Assembly (NCBI RefSeq): GCF_001905095.1
Contig: NZ_LWLS01000138.1
Location: 24,254 to 88,253 of the forward strand
Length of the DNA: 64,000 bases
Origin: Micromonospora sp. CB01531
GTDB taxonomy: Bacteria > Actinomycetota > Actinomycetes > Mycobacteriales > Micromonosporaceae
Direction of reading: 5' to 3'
Shown here: piece by piece, positions 15,406 through 27,998 of the stretch
Layout: each line of letters opens with the position of its first letter
How positions within the stretch are numbered: the first letter of the stretch is position 1
The notes under the pieces: generated by a model
The model's database searches: none
Seen by the model: only the letters and a program-made list of their open reading frames with translations
Told to the model about the DNA's origin: nothing
Position numbers and translations under genes: made by a program

Positions 15406-16807
15406 GGCGTACGCCGACCGGGATGGCGCGCTCGTCCACGTCGAACGAGGCCCGGTGCAGGTCCACGTTGGGCCCGTTCCGGCCGACGCCGAGGCGGGCG
15501 AGCGCGCCCGGCACGTGCTCGAGATACCAGGAGAAGTCCTCGCCACCCATGCTCTGCGGGGTCTCCGCGATCCCCTCGGGCCCGAGGGCGGCCGCGGTGG
15601 CCGCGGTGAGTACGCCGATGGCGCGGGCGTCGTTGCTGACCGGCGGGCGACCGCGCAGGTATTCCAGGTCGACTGTCGCGCCGGTGGGGGCGATGACGTC
15701 CCGGACGACCTGAGCCACGATCTTCGGGGCCTGCTCCCAGGTGTCGCGATCCATCACCCGCAGCGTGCCGGCGGCGCAGGCCTCGGAGGGGATGACGTTG
15801 TAGCGGGTGCCGGCCGAGGCGTGGCCGAACACCAGCAGCAGCCCGCTGTTGGCCGCCACCCGTCGGCTGACCAGGGCCGGCACCTCGGTGACCAGCCGGC
15901 CCAGCGCGTCGACCAGGTCGACCGTGAGGTGCGGGCGGGCGGTGTGCCCGCCCGGGCCGGTGAGCCGGACCGTGACGTTGTCGGCGGCGGCGGTGATCGG
16001 GCCGACCCGGAGACCGACCCGGCCGACCGGGAGGTTCGGGTCGCAGTGGACGGCGAAGATCTGCACCACGTCCTCGAGACCACCGGCCTCGATGACCTCC
16101 AGCGAGCCGCAGGGCAGGATCTCCTCGGCCGGCTGGAAGATGAGCCGGACCCGGCCGTCGAGCTGGCCGAGGTCGGCGAGCTGGGCGAGCAGCATGCCGA
16201 CGCCGAGCATCACCGTGGTGTGCACGTCGTGCCCGCAGGCGTGGCAGACGCCGTCCACGGTGGACCGGTACGGCACGTCCTTCGGGTCGGTGAGCGGCAG
16301 TGCGTCGATGTCGGCGCGGAGCGCGATCACCGGGCCGTCCGGGCGCCCGTCGATGTCGCAGATGACGCCGTTGCCCTTGGGCAGCAGCCGGGGCTTCAGC
16401 CCGGCGAGGGAGAGCTCCCGGTGGATCAGGGCGGCCGTCTCGAACTCCTCGCCGGACAGTTCCGGGTGGGAGTGGATGTGACGGCGGGTGGCGATGAGCC
16501 CGGGTACCCGGAGGGCGAGCAGATGGTCGAGCTCGAAGGGCAGGGGCTGGGACCCGGTCGGCGCCTCCGGCCAGGACGACGCCAGCGGGCTGCCGGAAGG
16601 CAGCGTCAACGCACTCGTCACGTCGAATTCTCGATCACTAGAGATGGATGGATCTTCGGGGAGAACAGCAGACAGCCTAGACCGCCGACGGTGACGCTGC
16701 GCAACATCTTTCGGGTAGCGGTCGGACCGCACAGCGTCACGAATACCCTGGTGGGAAGGCTCGAATATCTGCGGGACAGCAGGTAGATCGCGGTCGAACG
16801 CCGTCAT
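15362..16807 (-). CDS. M20-family amidohydrolase (hippurate/indole-acetyl-amino-acid hydrolase type)
   Basis: The 481-residue protein carries the M20D signature: RRHIHSHPELSGEE, the metal-binding ACGHDVHTTVMLG, FQPAEE and SMGGEDFSWY, with a lid domain in the middle (about 225-345). Such enzymes hydrolyse N-acyl amino acids or related amides in the cytoplasm. ATG 16807 is chosen because AGGAGG lies 10 nt before it. It adds about 60 poorly conserved residues; GTG at 16621 is an alternative start that would remove them but lacks a good ribosome site. Its end overlaps the convergent DUF4349 gene. Confidence 0.85.
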   Translation of the reverse strand: MTAFDRDLPAVPQIFEPSHQGIRDAVRSDRYPKDVAQRHRRRSRLSAVLPEDPSISSDREFDVTSALTLPSGSPLASSWPEAPTGSQPLPFELDHLLALRVPGLIATRRHIHSHPELSGEEFETAALIHRELSLAGLKPRLLPKGNGVICDIDGRPDGPVIALRADIDALPLTDPKDVPYRSTVDGVCHACGHDVHTTVMLGVGMLLAQLADLGQLDGRVRLIFQPAEEILPCGSLEVIEAGGLEDVVQIFAVHCDPNLPVGRVGLRVGPITAAADNVTVRLTGPGGHTARPHLTVDLVDALGRLVTEVPALVSRRVAANSGLLLVFGHASAGTRYNVIPSEACAAGTLRVMDRDTWEQAPKIVAQVVRDVIAPTGATVDLEYLRGRPPVSNDARAIGVLTAATAAALGPEGIAETPQSMGGEDFSWYLEHVPGALARLGVGRNGPNVDLHRASFDVDERAIPVGVRLMVQTALRALAAAR

Positions 16808-17313
16808 CTGCCCCACACCTCCTACAACGCGTAACCGATTCAACGGTCACCAAATCCCGGGCCGTCGTTCCGAATTGTCGCATTAGTCTCGGCAATTAAC
16901 TGCCGGTCGGACAATTGCGCGACAACAGTCGGCTGTCGGACGACTCCCCACGGTGACAGGCCGGTCCGCTGTGCGACCGCACAGGCTGTCCGTCCCGTTC
17001 ACCCGACCGGGTTACCCGCATTCCCGATCCGCACACGCGCACAAGGGCGGGCCCCACTGCCCCACGGCTCGACGGACGGGCCGGGCGACGCCGCCCGGAG
17101 GGTCCGCACCGAACGTGCCGCCAGGCAGCCCGCCCGGCACCTTCGCAGAGCCGTCTCCGCTTCCGCTCACGTGCGGGGAGACCATCGACTGTACGCTGCC
17201 GCGAGGCCCTGCGGCGAGACCCGTACGGCCAGCTCAGGGCACTCTCAGCCAGGCCGGCACAGGCGCGGCCTCCCCTTCCCCAGGCACCGCCCGGGCCGCC
17301 GCGGAGAACCAGG
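16808..17313. other. Intergenic region of about 500 bp without recognisable gene
   Basis: It lies between the mutase gene stop and the amidohydrolase start, both on the minus strand. It is locally less GC-rich near 16850-16930, where the amidohydrolase promoter would lie; a 7-bp inverted repeat TTGTCGC/GCGACAA spans 16875-16925. No tRNA or B12-riboswitch-like structure could be recognised by eye. Confidence 0.5.
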
Positions 17314-18897
<1,584 letters not shown>

Positions 18898-19061
18898 TAC
18901 CGGATGGTAGGACGCGGCCGGCCGTCGATGGATGAGGGATACCGCACACTGCGCCGGCCGCTCGACGACAGGTGAGTAGCTGGCCACATACCGTCGAGTA
19001 GGTAAACGTCCGCCGCGTCGGGTTTCGCATCGGGCGTCGGAACCAGCAAGATAGGGGGGTT

Positions 19062-21170
<2,109 letters not shown>

Positions 21171-21219
21171 GTCGAGGCCGACGGGCAGTGGTGCTCCGCC
21201 GCCGTGCTATCAAGAGGCC

Positions 21220-22887
21220 ATGGCGGCGGAAACCACTGATCTTGACGAGCTTCGCGACCGGGCCCAGCGGTGGCTCGACGACGACCCCGACCCGGCCAGC
21301 CGGGACGAGCTGCGCGCGGTCCTGGACGGACTGCCGGGCAGCGGCCCGGAGCTGGCCGACCGGTTCGCCGGTCCACTGACCTTCGGCACCGCCGGGCTGC
21401 GTGGTCCGCTGCGCGCCGGCCCGAACGGGATGAACCTCGCGGTGGTCACCCAGGCCGCCGCCGGGCTGGTCGGCTGGCTCGCCGACCAGGGCGGTGAGGG
21501 GCCGCTGGTCATCGGGTACGACGCCCGCTACGGCTCGCGGGCGTTCGCCGAGCGCACCGCCCAGGTCGCCACCGGCGCGGGTCGTCCGGCCCTGCTGCTG
21601 CCCCGGCCGCTGCCCACCCCGGTGCTGGCGTTCGCGGTGCGGCACCTCGGCGCGGTGGCCGGCGTCATGGTCACTGCCAGCCACAACCCGCCCCAGGACA
21701 ACGGCTACAAGGTCTACCTCGGCGCCCAGCTCGGCGGCGAACTGGGCGCGGGCGCGCAGATCGTGCCCCCGGCCGACGCCGGCATCGAGGCGGCCATCCG
21801 GGCGGTCGGTCCGCTGGTGAAGGTGCCGCTCGGCCCGGCAGGCAAGGTGCTCGGCGACGACCTGGTCGCCGCGTACGTGGAGCGGGCCGCCGCGGTGATC
21901 GATCCGAGCGGTCGGCGCGACCTGAAGGTGGCGTACACCCCGCTGCACGGGGTGGGCGGCGCGGTGCTGACCGCCGCCTTTGCCCGGGCCGGGTTCGCCG
22001 TGCCGGGCGTGGTGCCCGACCAGGCCGAGCCGGACCCGGACTTCCCCACGGTGAATTTCCCCAACCCGGAGGAGCCGGGCGCGGTGGACCGGCTGGTCGC
22101 GCTGGCCCGCGACCGGGACACGGACCTCGCCATCGCCAACGACCCGGATGCGGACCGCTGCGCGGTCGCCGTCCCGGACGGTGCGGGCAACTGGCGGATG
22201 CTGCGCGGCGACGAGGTGGGCGCGCTGCTCGCCGACCACCTGATGCGCCGCGGGGTGACCGGCCTGTACGCCACCACCATCGTGTCCTCGTCCCTGCTGC
22301 GGGCCATGTGTGCCGCCCGAGGCCTGCCGTTCGACGAGACGCTGACCGGGTTCAAGTGGATCGTCCGGGCCGGCGGCGGGAGCGAGCCGCTGGTCTTCGG
22401 GTACGAGGAGGCGCTCGGCTACTGCGTCGCGCCGGAGCACGTCCGGGACAAGGACGGCATCACCGCCGCGCTGAGCGTCGCCGAGCTGGCCGCCGGCCTC
22501 AAGGCCCAGGGCCGTACGCTCACCGATCGGCTCGACGAGCTGGCCGCCGAGTTCGGCGTACACCACACCGACCAGCTGTCGGTGCGGGTGGACGACCTGC
22601 GGGAGATCGCCGGGATGATGGCCCGGGTCCGGGCGGCCACCCCGGAGACGCTGCTCGGGCACCGGGTCACCGAGGCGAAGGACCTGCTTCCCGGCGCGGA
22701 CGTGGTGATCCTGCGGACCGACGCGGCCCGGGTGGTGATCCGCCCCTCCGGCACCGAGCCGAAACTCAAGGCGTACCTGGAGGTGGTGGAGCCGGTCGCG
22801 GACGGCGACGTCGCCGCCGCCCGCACCCGCGCCCACGCGGCCGTCACCACCCTCCGCACCGAGGTCTCCACTGCCCTCGGCCTCTGA
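21220..22887 (+). CDS. Phosphohexomutase (phosphoglucomutase/phosphomannomutase)
   Basis: The 555-residue protein has all alpha-D-phosphohexomutase signatures: the phosphoserine loop MVTASHNPPQDNGYKVY, the metal loop NDPDADRCAVAV, the sugar-binding GYEEALGYCV and the phosphate-binding PSGTEPKLKAYLEV. It interconverts hexose 1- and 6-phosphates in the cytoplasm; its length and order match the bacterial PMM/PGM group that includes B. subtilis PgcA. ATG 21220 follows AAGAGGCC. It ends at a 21-bp-arm terminator. Confidence 0.92.
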   Translation: MAAETTDLDELRDRAQRWLDDDPDPASRDELRAVLDGLPGSGPELADRFAGPLTFGTAGLRGPLRAGPNGMNLAVVTQAAAGLVGWLADQGGEGPLVIGYDARYGSRAFAERTAQVATGAGRPALLLPRPLPTPVLAFAVRHLGAVAGVMVTASHNPPQDNGYKVYLGAQLGGELGAGAQIVPPADAGIEAAIRAVGPLVKVPLGPAGKVLGDDLVAAYVERAAAVIDPSGRRDLKVAYTPLHGVGGAVLTAAFARAGFAVPGVVPDQAEPDPDFPTVNFPNPEEPGAVDRLVALARDRDTDLAIANDPDADRCAVAVPDGAGNWRMLRGDEVGALLADHLMRRGVTGLYATTIVSSSLLRAMCAARGLPFDETLTGFKWIVRAGGGSEPLVFGYEEALGYCVAPEHVRDKDGITAALSVAELAAGLKAQGRTLTDRLDELAAEFGVHHTDQLSVRVDDLREIAGMMARVRAATPETLLGHRVTEAKDLLPGADVVILRTDAARVVIRPSGTEPKLKAYLEVVEPVADGDVAAARTRAHAAVTTLRTEVSTALGL

Positions 22888-22897
22888 CCTCTCACGA

Positions 22898-22957
22898 GTT
22901 GATCAAGAGGTTTGCGTCGGCAGGGCGCGCCACCGAGACGCAAACCTCTTGATCAAC
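22898..22957. terminator. Bidirectional terminator with 21-bp perfect stem
   Basis: GTTGATCAAGAGGTTTGCGT plus C (22898-22918) is exactly complementary to 22937-22957 with an 18-nt loop. It separates the convergent phosphohexomutase and GPP34 genes. The AT-rich, family-like sequence stands out from its surroundings and may be a dispersed repeat. Confidence 0.85.
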
Positions 22958-22971
22958 GGAGCAGTCGGGGG

Positions 22972-23649
22972 TCAGGCGCGCTTGCCGAGGGCGGCGTCGA
23001 TCGCCTGGCCGAGGGCGGCGACCACCAGGCCGATGGAGGGGCGGACCACCGAGTCGTCCAGGCTGACGTTGCCGGAGAAGCCGGCCCCACCGGCGATCGC
23101 CTCCAGCCGGCGGCGGGCGTCCCGGGCGTCCTCGCCGGCCAGGCCGAGCGCCGGTTCCATCCGGAGCACCGCCACCAGGGTGGCGAGCGCGGCGGTCCGC
23201 TCGTCGGGGGCCTGGTCGTCGGTCAGCGCCTCGGCCAGCCGGCGGCGGATGTCCGCCTCCACGGAGGCGTCCGCCACCGGGTAGCGGTGCACGTGGATGA
23301 AGCCCAGCTCGGTCTCGTCGATGTCCCGGACCACACCCCGCCCGCAGAGGTCGCCGAGGATCCGGTCGCGCAGGCCGTGCCGCAGCCGCTGCACCCACGA
23401 CGAGGGGCTGTGCGGCGTGTCGGCGGCGATCCGGGCGAGGACCTCGTCGGCGATCGGCTCACCGGTCGGGGCCGGGTCGATCACCGCCAGAGAGCCGTCG
23501 GCGTACGCGATCCGGCCGGCCAGGGCCAGCTCGACCAGCACCGCGGCGGCCATCCCGAGGTCCAGGCTGATCCGGGGCATGGTCGCCTTGCCGGTTTCGT
23601 CGTCGTAGGCGAGGAGCAGCAACTCTTCGGCGAGCGCAACACCAGTCAT
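22972..23649 (-). CDS. GPP34-family phosphoprotein
   Basis: The 225-residue protein has the GPP34 (Golgi phosphoprotein 3-like) pattern: an N-terminal LAEELLLLAYDDETGKATMP, then LDLGMAAAVLVELALAGRIA, and a helical remainder with WVQRLRHGLRDRILGDLCGRGVV. Eukaryotic members bind phosphatidylinositol 4-phosphate; actinobacterial members are of unknown function and probably membrane-associated. ATG 23649 is supported by the motif beginning immediately. It is downstream of upp but separated by a strong terminator. Confidence 0.85.
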   Translation of the reverse strand: MTGVALAEELLLLAYDDETGKATMPRISLDLGMAAAVLVELALAGRIAYADGSLAVIDPAPTGEPIADEVLARIAADTPHSPSSWVQRLRHGLRDRILGDLCGRGVVRDIDETELGFIHVHRYPVADASVEADIRRRLAEALTDDQAPDERTAALATLVAVLRMEPALGLAGEDARDARRRLEAIAGGAGFSGNVSLDDSVVRPSIGLVVAALGQAIDAALGKRA

Positions 23650-23724
23650 GGCCCGGAACGGTAGCGGCTCCCCGCACCCCCGCGCACGGACTCGCCCACG
23701 CGGCACCCGGACCCGACGGATTCA

Positions 23725-23766
23725 CGGAAAGAGGGCCCATTCCGCACTGGATGGGCCCTCTTTCCG
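23725..23766 (-). terminator. Terminator after upp, 16-bp stem
   Basis: Perfect arms 23725-23740 and 23751-23766 enclose a 10-nt loop 40 bp downstream of the upp stop on the minus strand. The core GAAAGAGGGCCC recurs at 27936-27947, so it belongs to a shared terminator family. Confidence 0.85.
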
Positions 23767-23805
23767 GGAATCGGCGCCTCGCCGGGAGGGCTCGGCCGGG
23801 GTGGG

Positions 23806-24438
23806 TCAGAAGCGGGGCATGCCGCCGAACTGCCGGTCGCCGGCGTCACCGAGGCCCGGGACGATGAACATCCGGTCGTTGAGGCCCTCGTCGATCGAGG
23901 CGGTGACCAGGCGCAGCGGCAGGCCGGACCGCTCCAGCCGCTCGATGCCGACGGGCGCGGCGAGGACGCAGAGCACCGTGATGTCGGTGCAGCCGCGGTC
24001 GGCGAGCAGCCGGCAGCAGTGCTCCAGCGAGCCGCCGGTGGCGAGCATCGGGTCGAGCACCAGCACCGGCAGTCCGCTCAGGTCGCGGGGCAGCGACTCC
24101 ATGTACGCGCGGGGCTCGAACGTCTCCTCGTCGCGGGCCAGGCCGACGAAGCCCATGGACGACTCGGGCAGCAGGCCCAGAGCGGCGTCGGCCATGCCGA
24201 GTCCGGCCCGCAGCACCGGCACGAGCAGCGGCGGGTTCGCCAGCCGGGTGCCTTCGGTCGCGGTGACCGGGGTCTGGATCGGGTACTTCTCGACGGGGAA
24301 GGAGCGCGCGGCTTCGTACACCAGCATGGTGGTGAGTTCGTGCAGCGCGGCCCGGAACGACGCCGAGTCGGTCCGGGCGTCCCGCATGGCGGTCAGCCGT
24401 GCCTGGGCGAGCGGGTGGTCAATGACGTGTACGTCCAC
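23806..24438 (-). CDS. upp: Uracil phosphoribosyltransferase
   Basis: The 210-residue protein catalyses uracil + PRPP to UMP. It shows the family blocks LVPVLRAGLGMADA, the PRPP loop VLVLDPMLATGGS, and the uracil-binding ending NDRMFIVPGLGDAGDRQFG. Its length equals the bacterial norm. GTG 24438 is the start; the gene is divergent from deoC, sharing a 136-bp control region with a CRP-like palindrome on the deoC side. Confidence 0.95.
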   Translation of the reverse strand: MDVHVIDHPLAQARLTAMRDARTDSASFRAALHELTTMLVYEAARSFPVEKYPIQTPVTATEGTRLANPPLLVPVLRAGLGMADAALGLLPESSMGFVGLARDEETFEPRAYMESLPRDLSGLPVLVLDPMLATGGSLEHCCRLLADRGCTDITVLCVLAAPVGIERLERSGLPLRLVTASIDEGLNDRMFIVPGLGDAGDRQFGGMPRF

Positions 24439-24530
24439 GAACGCTCAACCTACCGGGCGGACCGGCCACGCACCGCACCTGCCGGCTGACCAGCGACGCC
24501 GCTCACGTGTGGCGCTCACGACCAGGCCAC

Positions 24531-24546
24531 CGTGACCAAGATCACA
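24531..24546. promoter_or_regulatory. CRP-like palindrome upstream of deoC
   Basis: GTGA (24532-24535), six bases, then TCAC (24542-24545), with A following: the GTGA-N6-TCAC core of CRP-family sites. If deoC starts at its ATG (leaderless, -10 TACTAT at 24562-24567), the centre is at about -36, overlapping the -35 region. Confidence 0.55.
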
Positions 24547-24574
24547 CCCCGGCGGGATGCGTACTATTCACGCC

Positions 24575-25534
24575 ATGACGGCGACAGCGACGTCGGCCCG
24601 GTCGGACCTCTCCGAGCTGGGACGATCCGAGACCGCTCTGCGGACCTTCCTGCACGGCCTGCCGGGCGTGGATCAGGTCGGCGCGGAGCAGCGGGCGGCA
24701 CAACTCGGCACCCGCTCCATCAAGACCACGGCCAAGGCCCAGGCGATCGACCTAGCGATCCGGATGGTCGACCTGACCACCCTCGAAGGGGCCGACACCC
24801 CCGGCAAGGTGCGGGCGCTCGCCACCAAGGCGCTGCGCCCCGACCCGGCCGACCCGTCCTGCCCGCACGTCGGCGCGGTCTGCGTCTATCCCTCGATGGT
24901 CCCGTACGTGGCGGAGGTGCTGCGCGGCAGCGGCGTGCACCTGGCCAGCGTGGCGACCGCCTTCCCGTCCGGCCAGGCGCCGCTGGAGGTCAAGCTCGCC
25001 GACACCCGGGCCGCGGTTGCGGCCGGCGCCGACGAGATCGACATGGTGATCAACCGGGGCGCCTTCCTGGCCGGCCGCTACCGGGAGGTCTACGACGAGA
25101 TCGTGGCCACCAAGGAGGCCTGCGGGGACGCCCACCTCAAGGTGATCCTGGAGACCGGCGAGCTGGCCACGTACGACAACGTGCGGCGCGCCTCCTGGCT
25201 GGCCATGCTGGCCGGCGGCGACTTCATCAAGACCTCCACCGGAAAGGTGCCGGTCGCGGCCACCATGCCGGTGACCCTGGTGATGCTGGAGGCGGTCCGC
25301 GACTTCCGCGCCGCCACCGGGCGACAGGTCGGCGTGAAGCCGGCCGGCGGGATCAAGACCAGCAAGGACGCGATCAAGTACCTGGTCATGGTCAACGAGA
25401 CCGTCGGCCCGGACTGGCTGGACCCGGACTGGTTCCGGTTCGGCGCGTCCAGCCTGCTGAACGACCTGCTGATGCAGCGCACCAAGCTGACGACCGGCGT
25501 CTACTCCGGTCCCGACTACTTCACCCTGGACTGA
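24575..25534 (+). CDS. deoC: Deoxyribose-phosphate aldolase
   Basis: The 319-residue protein cleaves 2-deoxyribose 5-phosphate to glyceraldehyde 3-phosphate and acetaldehyde. Catalytic blocks are visible: VGAVCVYPSMV, the Schiff-base Lys in GGDFIKTSTGK, and VGVKPAGGIKTSKDA. ATG 24575 is preferred because a TACTAT hexamer lies 7 nt upstream, giving a leaderless transcript; ATG 24557 would add six residues. It is followed after 5 bp by an aldehyde dehydrogenase gene, which could oxidise the acetaldehyde product. Confidence 0.93.
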   Translation: MTATATSARSDLSELGRSETALRTFLHGLPGVDQVGAEQRAAQLGTRSIKTTAKAQAIDLAIRMVDLTTLEGADTPGKVRALATKALRPDPADPSCPHVGAVCVYPSMVPYVAEVLRGSGVHLASVATAFPSGQAPLEVKLADTRAAVAAGADEIDMVINRGAFLAGRYREVYDEIVATKEACGDAHLKVILETGELATYDNVRRASWLAMLAGGDFIKTSTGKVPVAATMPVTLVMLEAVRDFRAATGRQVGVKPAGGIKTSKDAIKYLVMVNETVGPDWLDPDWFRFGASSLLNDLLMQRTKLTTGVYSGPDYFTLD

Positions 25535-25539
25535 GCGCG

Positions 25540-26970
25540 ATGTTCGAATACGCACCCGCCCCCGAGTCGCGCTCGGTGGTGGACATCAAGCCCTCGTACG
25601 GGCTGTTCGTCGACGGCACGTTCGTCGACCCGACCGACGGCGGCAGCTTCAAGTCGATCAACCCGGCCTCCGAGGAGGTCCTCGCCGAGATCGCCGAGGC
25701 CGGCAGCCAGGACGTGGACCGCGCGGTCCGCGCCGCGCGCAAGGCGTACGAGAAGGTCTGGGGCCCGATGCCGGGCCGCGACCGGGCCAAGTACCTGTTC
25801 CGGATCGCCCGCCTGATCCAGGAGCGCTCCCGCGAGCTGGCCGTGCTGGAGTCGCTGGACAACGGCAAGCCGATCAAGGAGTCCCGGGACGTCGACGTCC
25901 CGCTGGTCGCCGCGCACTTCTTCTACTACGCGGGCTGGGCCGACAAGCTCGACCACGCGGGCTTCGGGCCGGCGCCGCGGCCGCTCGGGGTCGCCGCGCA
26001 GGTCATCCCGTGGAACTTCCCGCTGCTCATGCTGGCCTGGAAGATCGCTCCCGCGCTCGCCGCCGGCAACACGGTGGTGCTGAAGCCGGCCGAGACCACC
26101 CCGCTGACCGCACTGCTCTTCGCCGAGATCTGCCAGCAGGCCGACCTGCCGGCCGGCGTGGTCAACATCGTCACCGGCGCCGGCGACACCGGCCGGGCGC
26201 TGGTCGAGCACCCGGGCGTGGACAAGGTCGCGTTCACCGGCTCCACCGAGGTCGGCAAGGCCATCGCCCGCGCGGTCGCCGGCACCCGCAAGAAGCTCAC
26301 CCTCGAGCTGGGCGGCAAGGCCGCCAACATCGTCTTCGACGACGCCCCGGTCGACCAGGCCGTCGAGGGCATCGTCAACGGCATCTTCTTCAACCAGGGG
26401 CACGTCTGCTGCGCCGGCTCCCGGCTGCTGGTCCAGGAGTCGGTCGCCGACCGGGTGCTGGAGTCGCTGAAGCGCCGGATGGCCCAGCTGCGGGTCGGCG
26501 ACCCGCTGGACAAGAACACCGACATCGGCGCGATCAACTCGGCCGCCCAGCTGGAGCGGATCCGCGAGCTCTCCGAGGCCGGGGCCGCCGAGGGCGCCGA
26601 GCGCTGGTCGCCGGCCTGCGAGCTGCCGGACCGGGGCTTCTGGTTCGCGCCGACCATCTTCACCGGGGTCACCCAGGCGCACCGGATCGCCCGGGAGGAG
26701 ATCTTCGGCCCGGTGCTCTCCGTGCTCACCTTCCGCACCCCGGCCGAGGCCGTGGAGAAGGCGAACAACACGCCGTACGGGCTGTCGGCCGGGATCTGGA
26801 CCGACAAGGGCTCCCGGATCCTGTGGCTGGCGGACCGGCTCCGGGCCGGCGTGGTCTGGGCCAACACGTTCAACAAGTTCGACCCCACCTCGCCGTTCGG
26901 CGGCTACAAGGAGTCGGGCTACGGCCGCGAGGGCGGCCGGCACGGACTGGAGGCGTACCTCAATGTCTGA
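25540..26970 (+). CDS. Aldehyde dehydrogenase, catalytic subunit
   Basis: The 476-residue protein is a complete ALDH: PWNFPLLMLAWKIAPALAAGN (NAD site), FTGSTEVGKAI, catalytic Glu in LTLELGGKAANIVF, catalytic Cys in GHVCCAGSR, and EEIFGPVLSV. It lies 5 bp after deoC and overlaps by 8 bp a short ALDH-like gene. Together they may oxidise acetaldehyde or deoxyribose-derived aldehydes. The two-gene arrangement, with a catalytic and a non-catalytic ALDH-fold partner adding up to about 750 residues, recalls the single-chain ALDH16 family. Confidence 0.92.
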   Translation: MFEYAPAPESRSVVDIKPSYGLFVDGTFVDPTDGGSFKSINPASEEVLAEIAEAGSQDVDRAVRAARKAYEKVWGPMPGRDRAKYLFRIARLIQERSRELAVLESLDNGKPIKESRDVDVPLVAAHFFYYAGWADKLDHAGFGPAPRPLGVAAQVIPWNFPLLMLAWKIAPALAAGNTVVLKPAETTPLTALLFAEICQQADLPAGVVNIVTGAGDTGRALVEHPGVDKVAFTGSTEVGKAIARAVAGTRKKLTLELGGKAANIVFDDAPVDQAVEGIVNGIFFNQGHVCCAGSRLLVQESVADRVLESLKRRMAQLRVGDPLDKNTDIGAINSAAQLERIRELSEAGAAEGAERWSPACELPDRGFWFAPTIFTGVTQAHRIAREEIFGPVLSVLTFRTPAEAVEKANNTPYGLSAGIWTDKGSRILWLADRLRAGVVWANTFNKFDPTSPFGGYKESGYGREGGRHGLEAYLNV

Positions 26971-27787
26971 GCGGGTCGCGGTACGCAAGACGTACAAGCT
27001 CTTCATCGGCGGGAAGTTCCCGCGCAGCGAGTCGGGACGGTCGTACATCGTGCAGGACTCCAATGTCGTACTGGCCTCCCGCAAGGACGCGCGCGACGCG
27101 GTCGTGGCCGCCCGGGCCGCCGTGAAGGGCTGGGCCGGAGCGACCGCGTACAACCGGGGTCAGATCCTCTACCGGGTCGCCGAGATGCTGGAGGGCCGCC
27201 GCGAGCAGTTCGTGGCGCTCGGTGTGCCGGCCGACGAGATCGACGCGGCGATCGACCGCTGGGTCTGGTACGCCGGCTGGTCGGACAAGCTCCCCCAGGT
27301 GTACGGCGGCGCGAACCCGGTGGCCGGGCCGTACTTCAACCTGTCCGCCCCCGAGCCGACCGGCGTGGTGGCCGTGGCGGCCCCGGAGGCGCCGGCGCTG
27401 CTCGGCCTGGTCAGCGTGATCGCCCCGGCGATCGTCACCGGCAACACCGTGGTGGTGGCGGCGTCGCCTGCGCAGCCGCTGCCGGCGGTGACCCTGGCCG
27501 AGGTGCTGGCCACCTCCGACCTGCCGGGCGGGGTGGTCAACATCCTCACCGGCCGGATCACCGAGACGGTGCCGACGCTGGCCGCGCACATGGACGTCAA
27601 CGCGATCGACCTGACCGGGGTGAGCGACGCCGAGCTGGCCGCCGAGCTGGAGGTCAAGGCGGCGGAGAACCTGAAGCGGGTGCTCCGGCCCGCCCCGGCC
27701 GGTCACGACTGGTTCGCCGACCCGGGCCTGGCCCGGATGACCACGCTGCTGGAGACGAAGACGGTTTGGCACCCCAAGGGGGTCTGA
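26963..27787 (+). CDS. Truncated, non-catalytic aldehyde dehydrogenase-like subunit
   Basis: The 274-residue protein contains the N-terminal NAD-binding-fold half of ALDH (KLFIGGKFPRSESGRSYIVQ, PAPEAPALLGLVSVIAPAIVTGNTVVV, VVNILTG). It lacks the catalytic Cys, the ELGG Glu motif and the catalytic domain, ending in a short tail. In place of PWNF it has AAPEAPAL. It is not a decayed gene: codon use is normal, the frame is intact, and its ATG overlaps the catalytic partner's stop by 8 bp. A structural or regulatory subunit, as in ALDH16's second domain, is inferred. Confidence 0.85.
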   Translation: MSERVAVRKTYKLFIGGKFPRSESGRSYIVQDSNVVLASRKDARDAVVAARAAVKGWAGATAYNRGQILYRVAEMLEGRREQFVALGVPADEIDAAIDRWVWYAGWSDKLPQVYGGANPVAGPYFNLSAPEPTGVVAVAAPEAPALLGLVSVIAPAIVTGNTVVVAASPAQPLPAVTLAEVLATSDLPGGVVNILTGRITETVPTLAAHMDVNAIDLTGVSDAELAAELEVKAAENLKRVLRPAPAGHDWFADPGLARMTTLLETKTVWHPKGV

Positions 27788-27890
27788 CCTCCTTGCGCCT
27801 GGGGTGGGCCCGCTTCGTCGGGAGGTTCCATCTCGCAGGGTGACGCCCAGCGGCGGGCCCCGATCGTCGCCATCGAGATCCCCACTACGT

Positions 27891-27936
27891 CACGGAATAA
27901 GTGGCCTCCGCGCGTCGGATAGCCACTTTTTCCGTG
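27891..27936 (+). terminator. Terminator after the deoC-ALDH operon
   Basis: Arms 27891-27905 and 27922-27936 (15 bp with one mismatch) end in a T-run. A further 7-bp hairpin (27946-27952 with 27958-27964) follows directly. Confidence 0.8.
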
Positions 27937-27973
27937 AAAGAGGGCCCTCCGCACGACGCGGAGGCACGGGGGT

Positions 27974-27998
27974 CTACTACGGGGAGTAGGATTGGGGC
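27974..27998 (+). promoter_or_regulatory. Promoter and candidate autoregulatory operator of the BlaI gene
   Basis: CTACT (27974-27978) and AGTAG (27985-27989) form an inverted repeat with 6-bp spacer. It overlaps TAGGAT (27987-27992), which lies 6 nt before GTG 27999. A BlaI dimer bound here would block the -10. Confidence 0.55.

Noticed and set aside
26963..27787. The short ALDH as a pseudogene
   Set aside because: The frame is intact, codon use matches its neighbours, and the start overlaps the upstream stop. It reads as a retained non-catalytic subunit, not decay.
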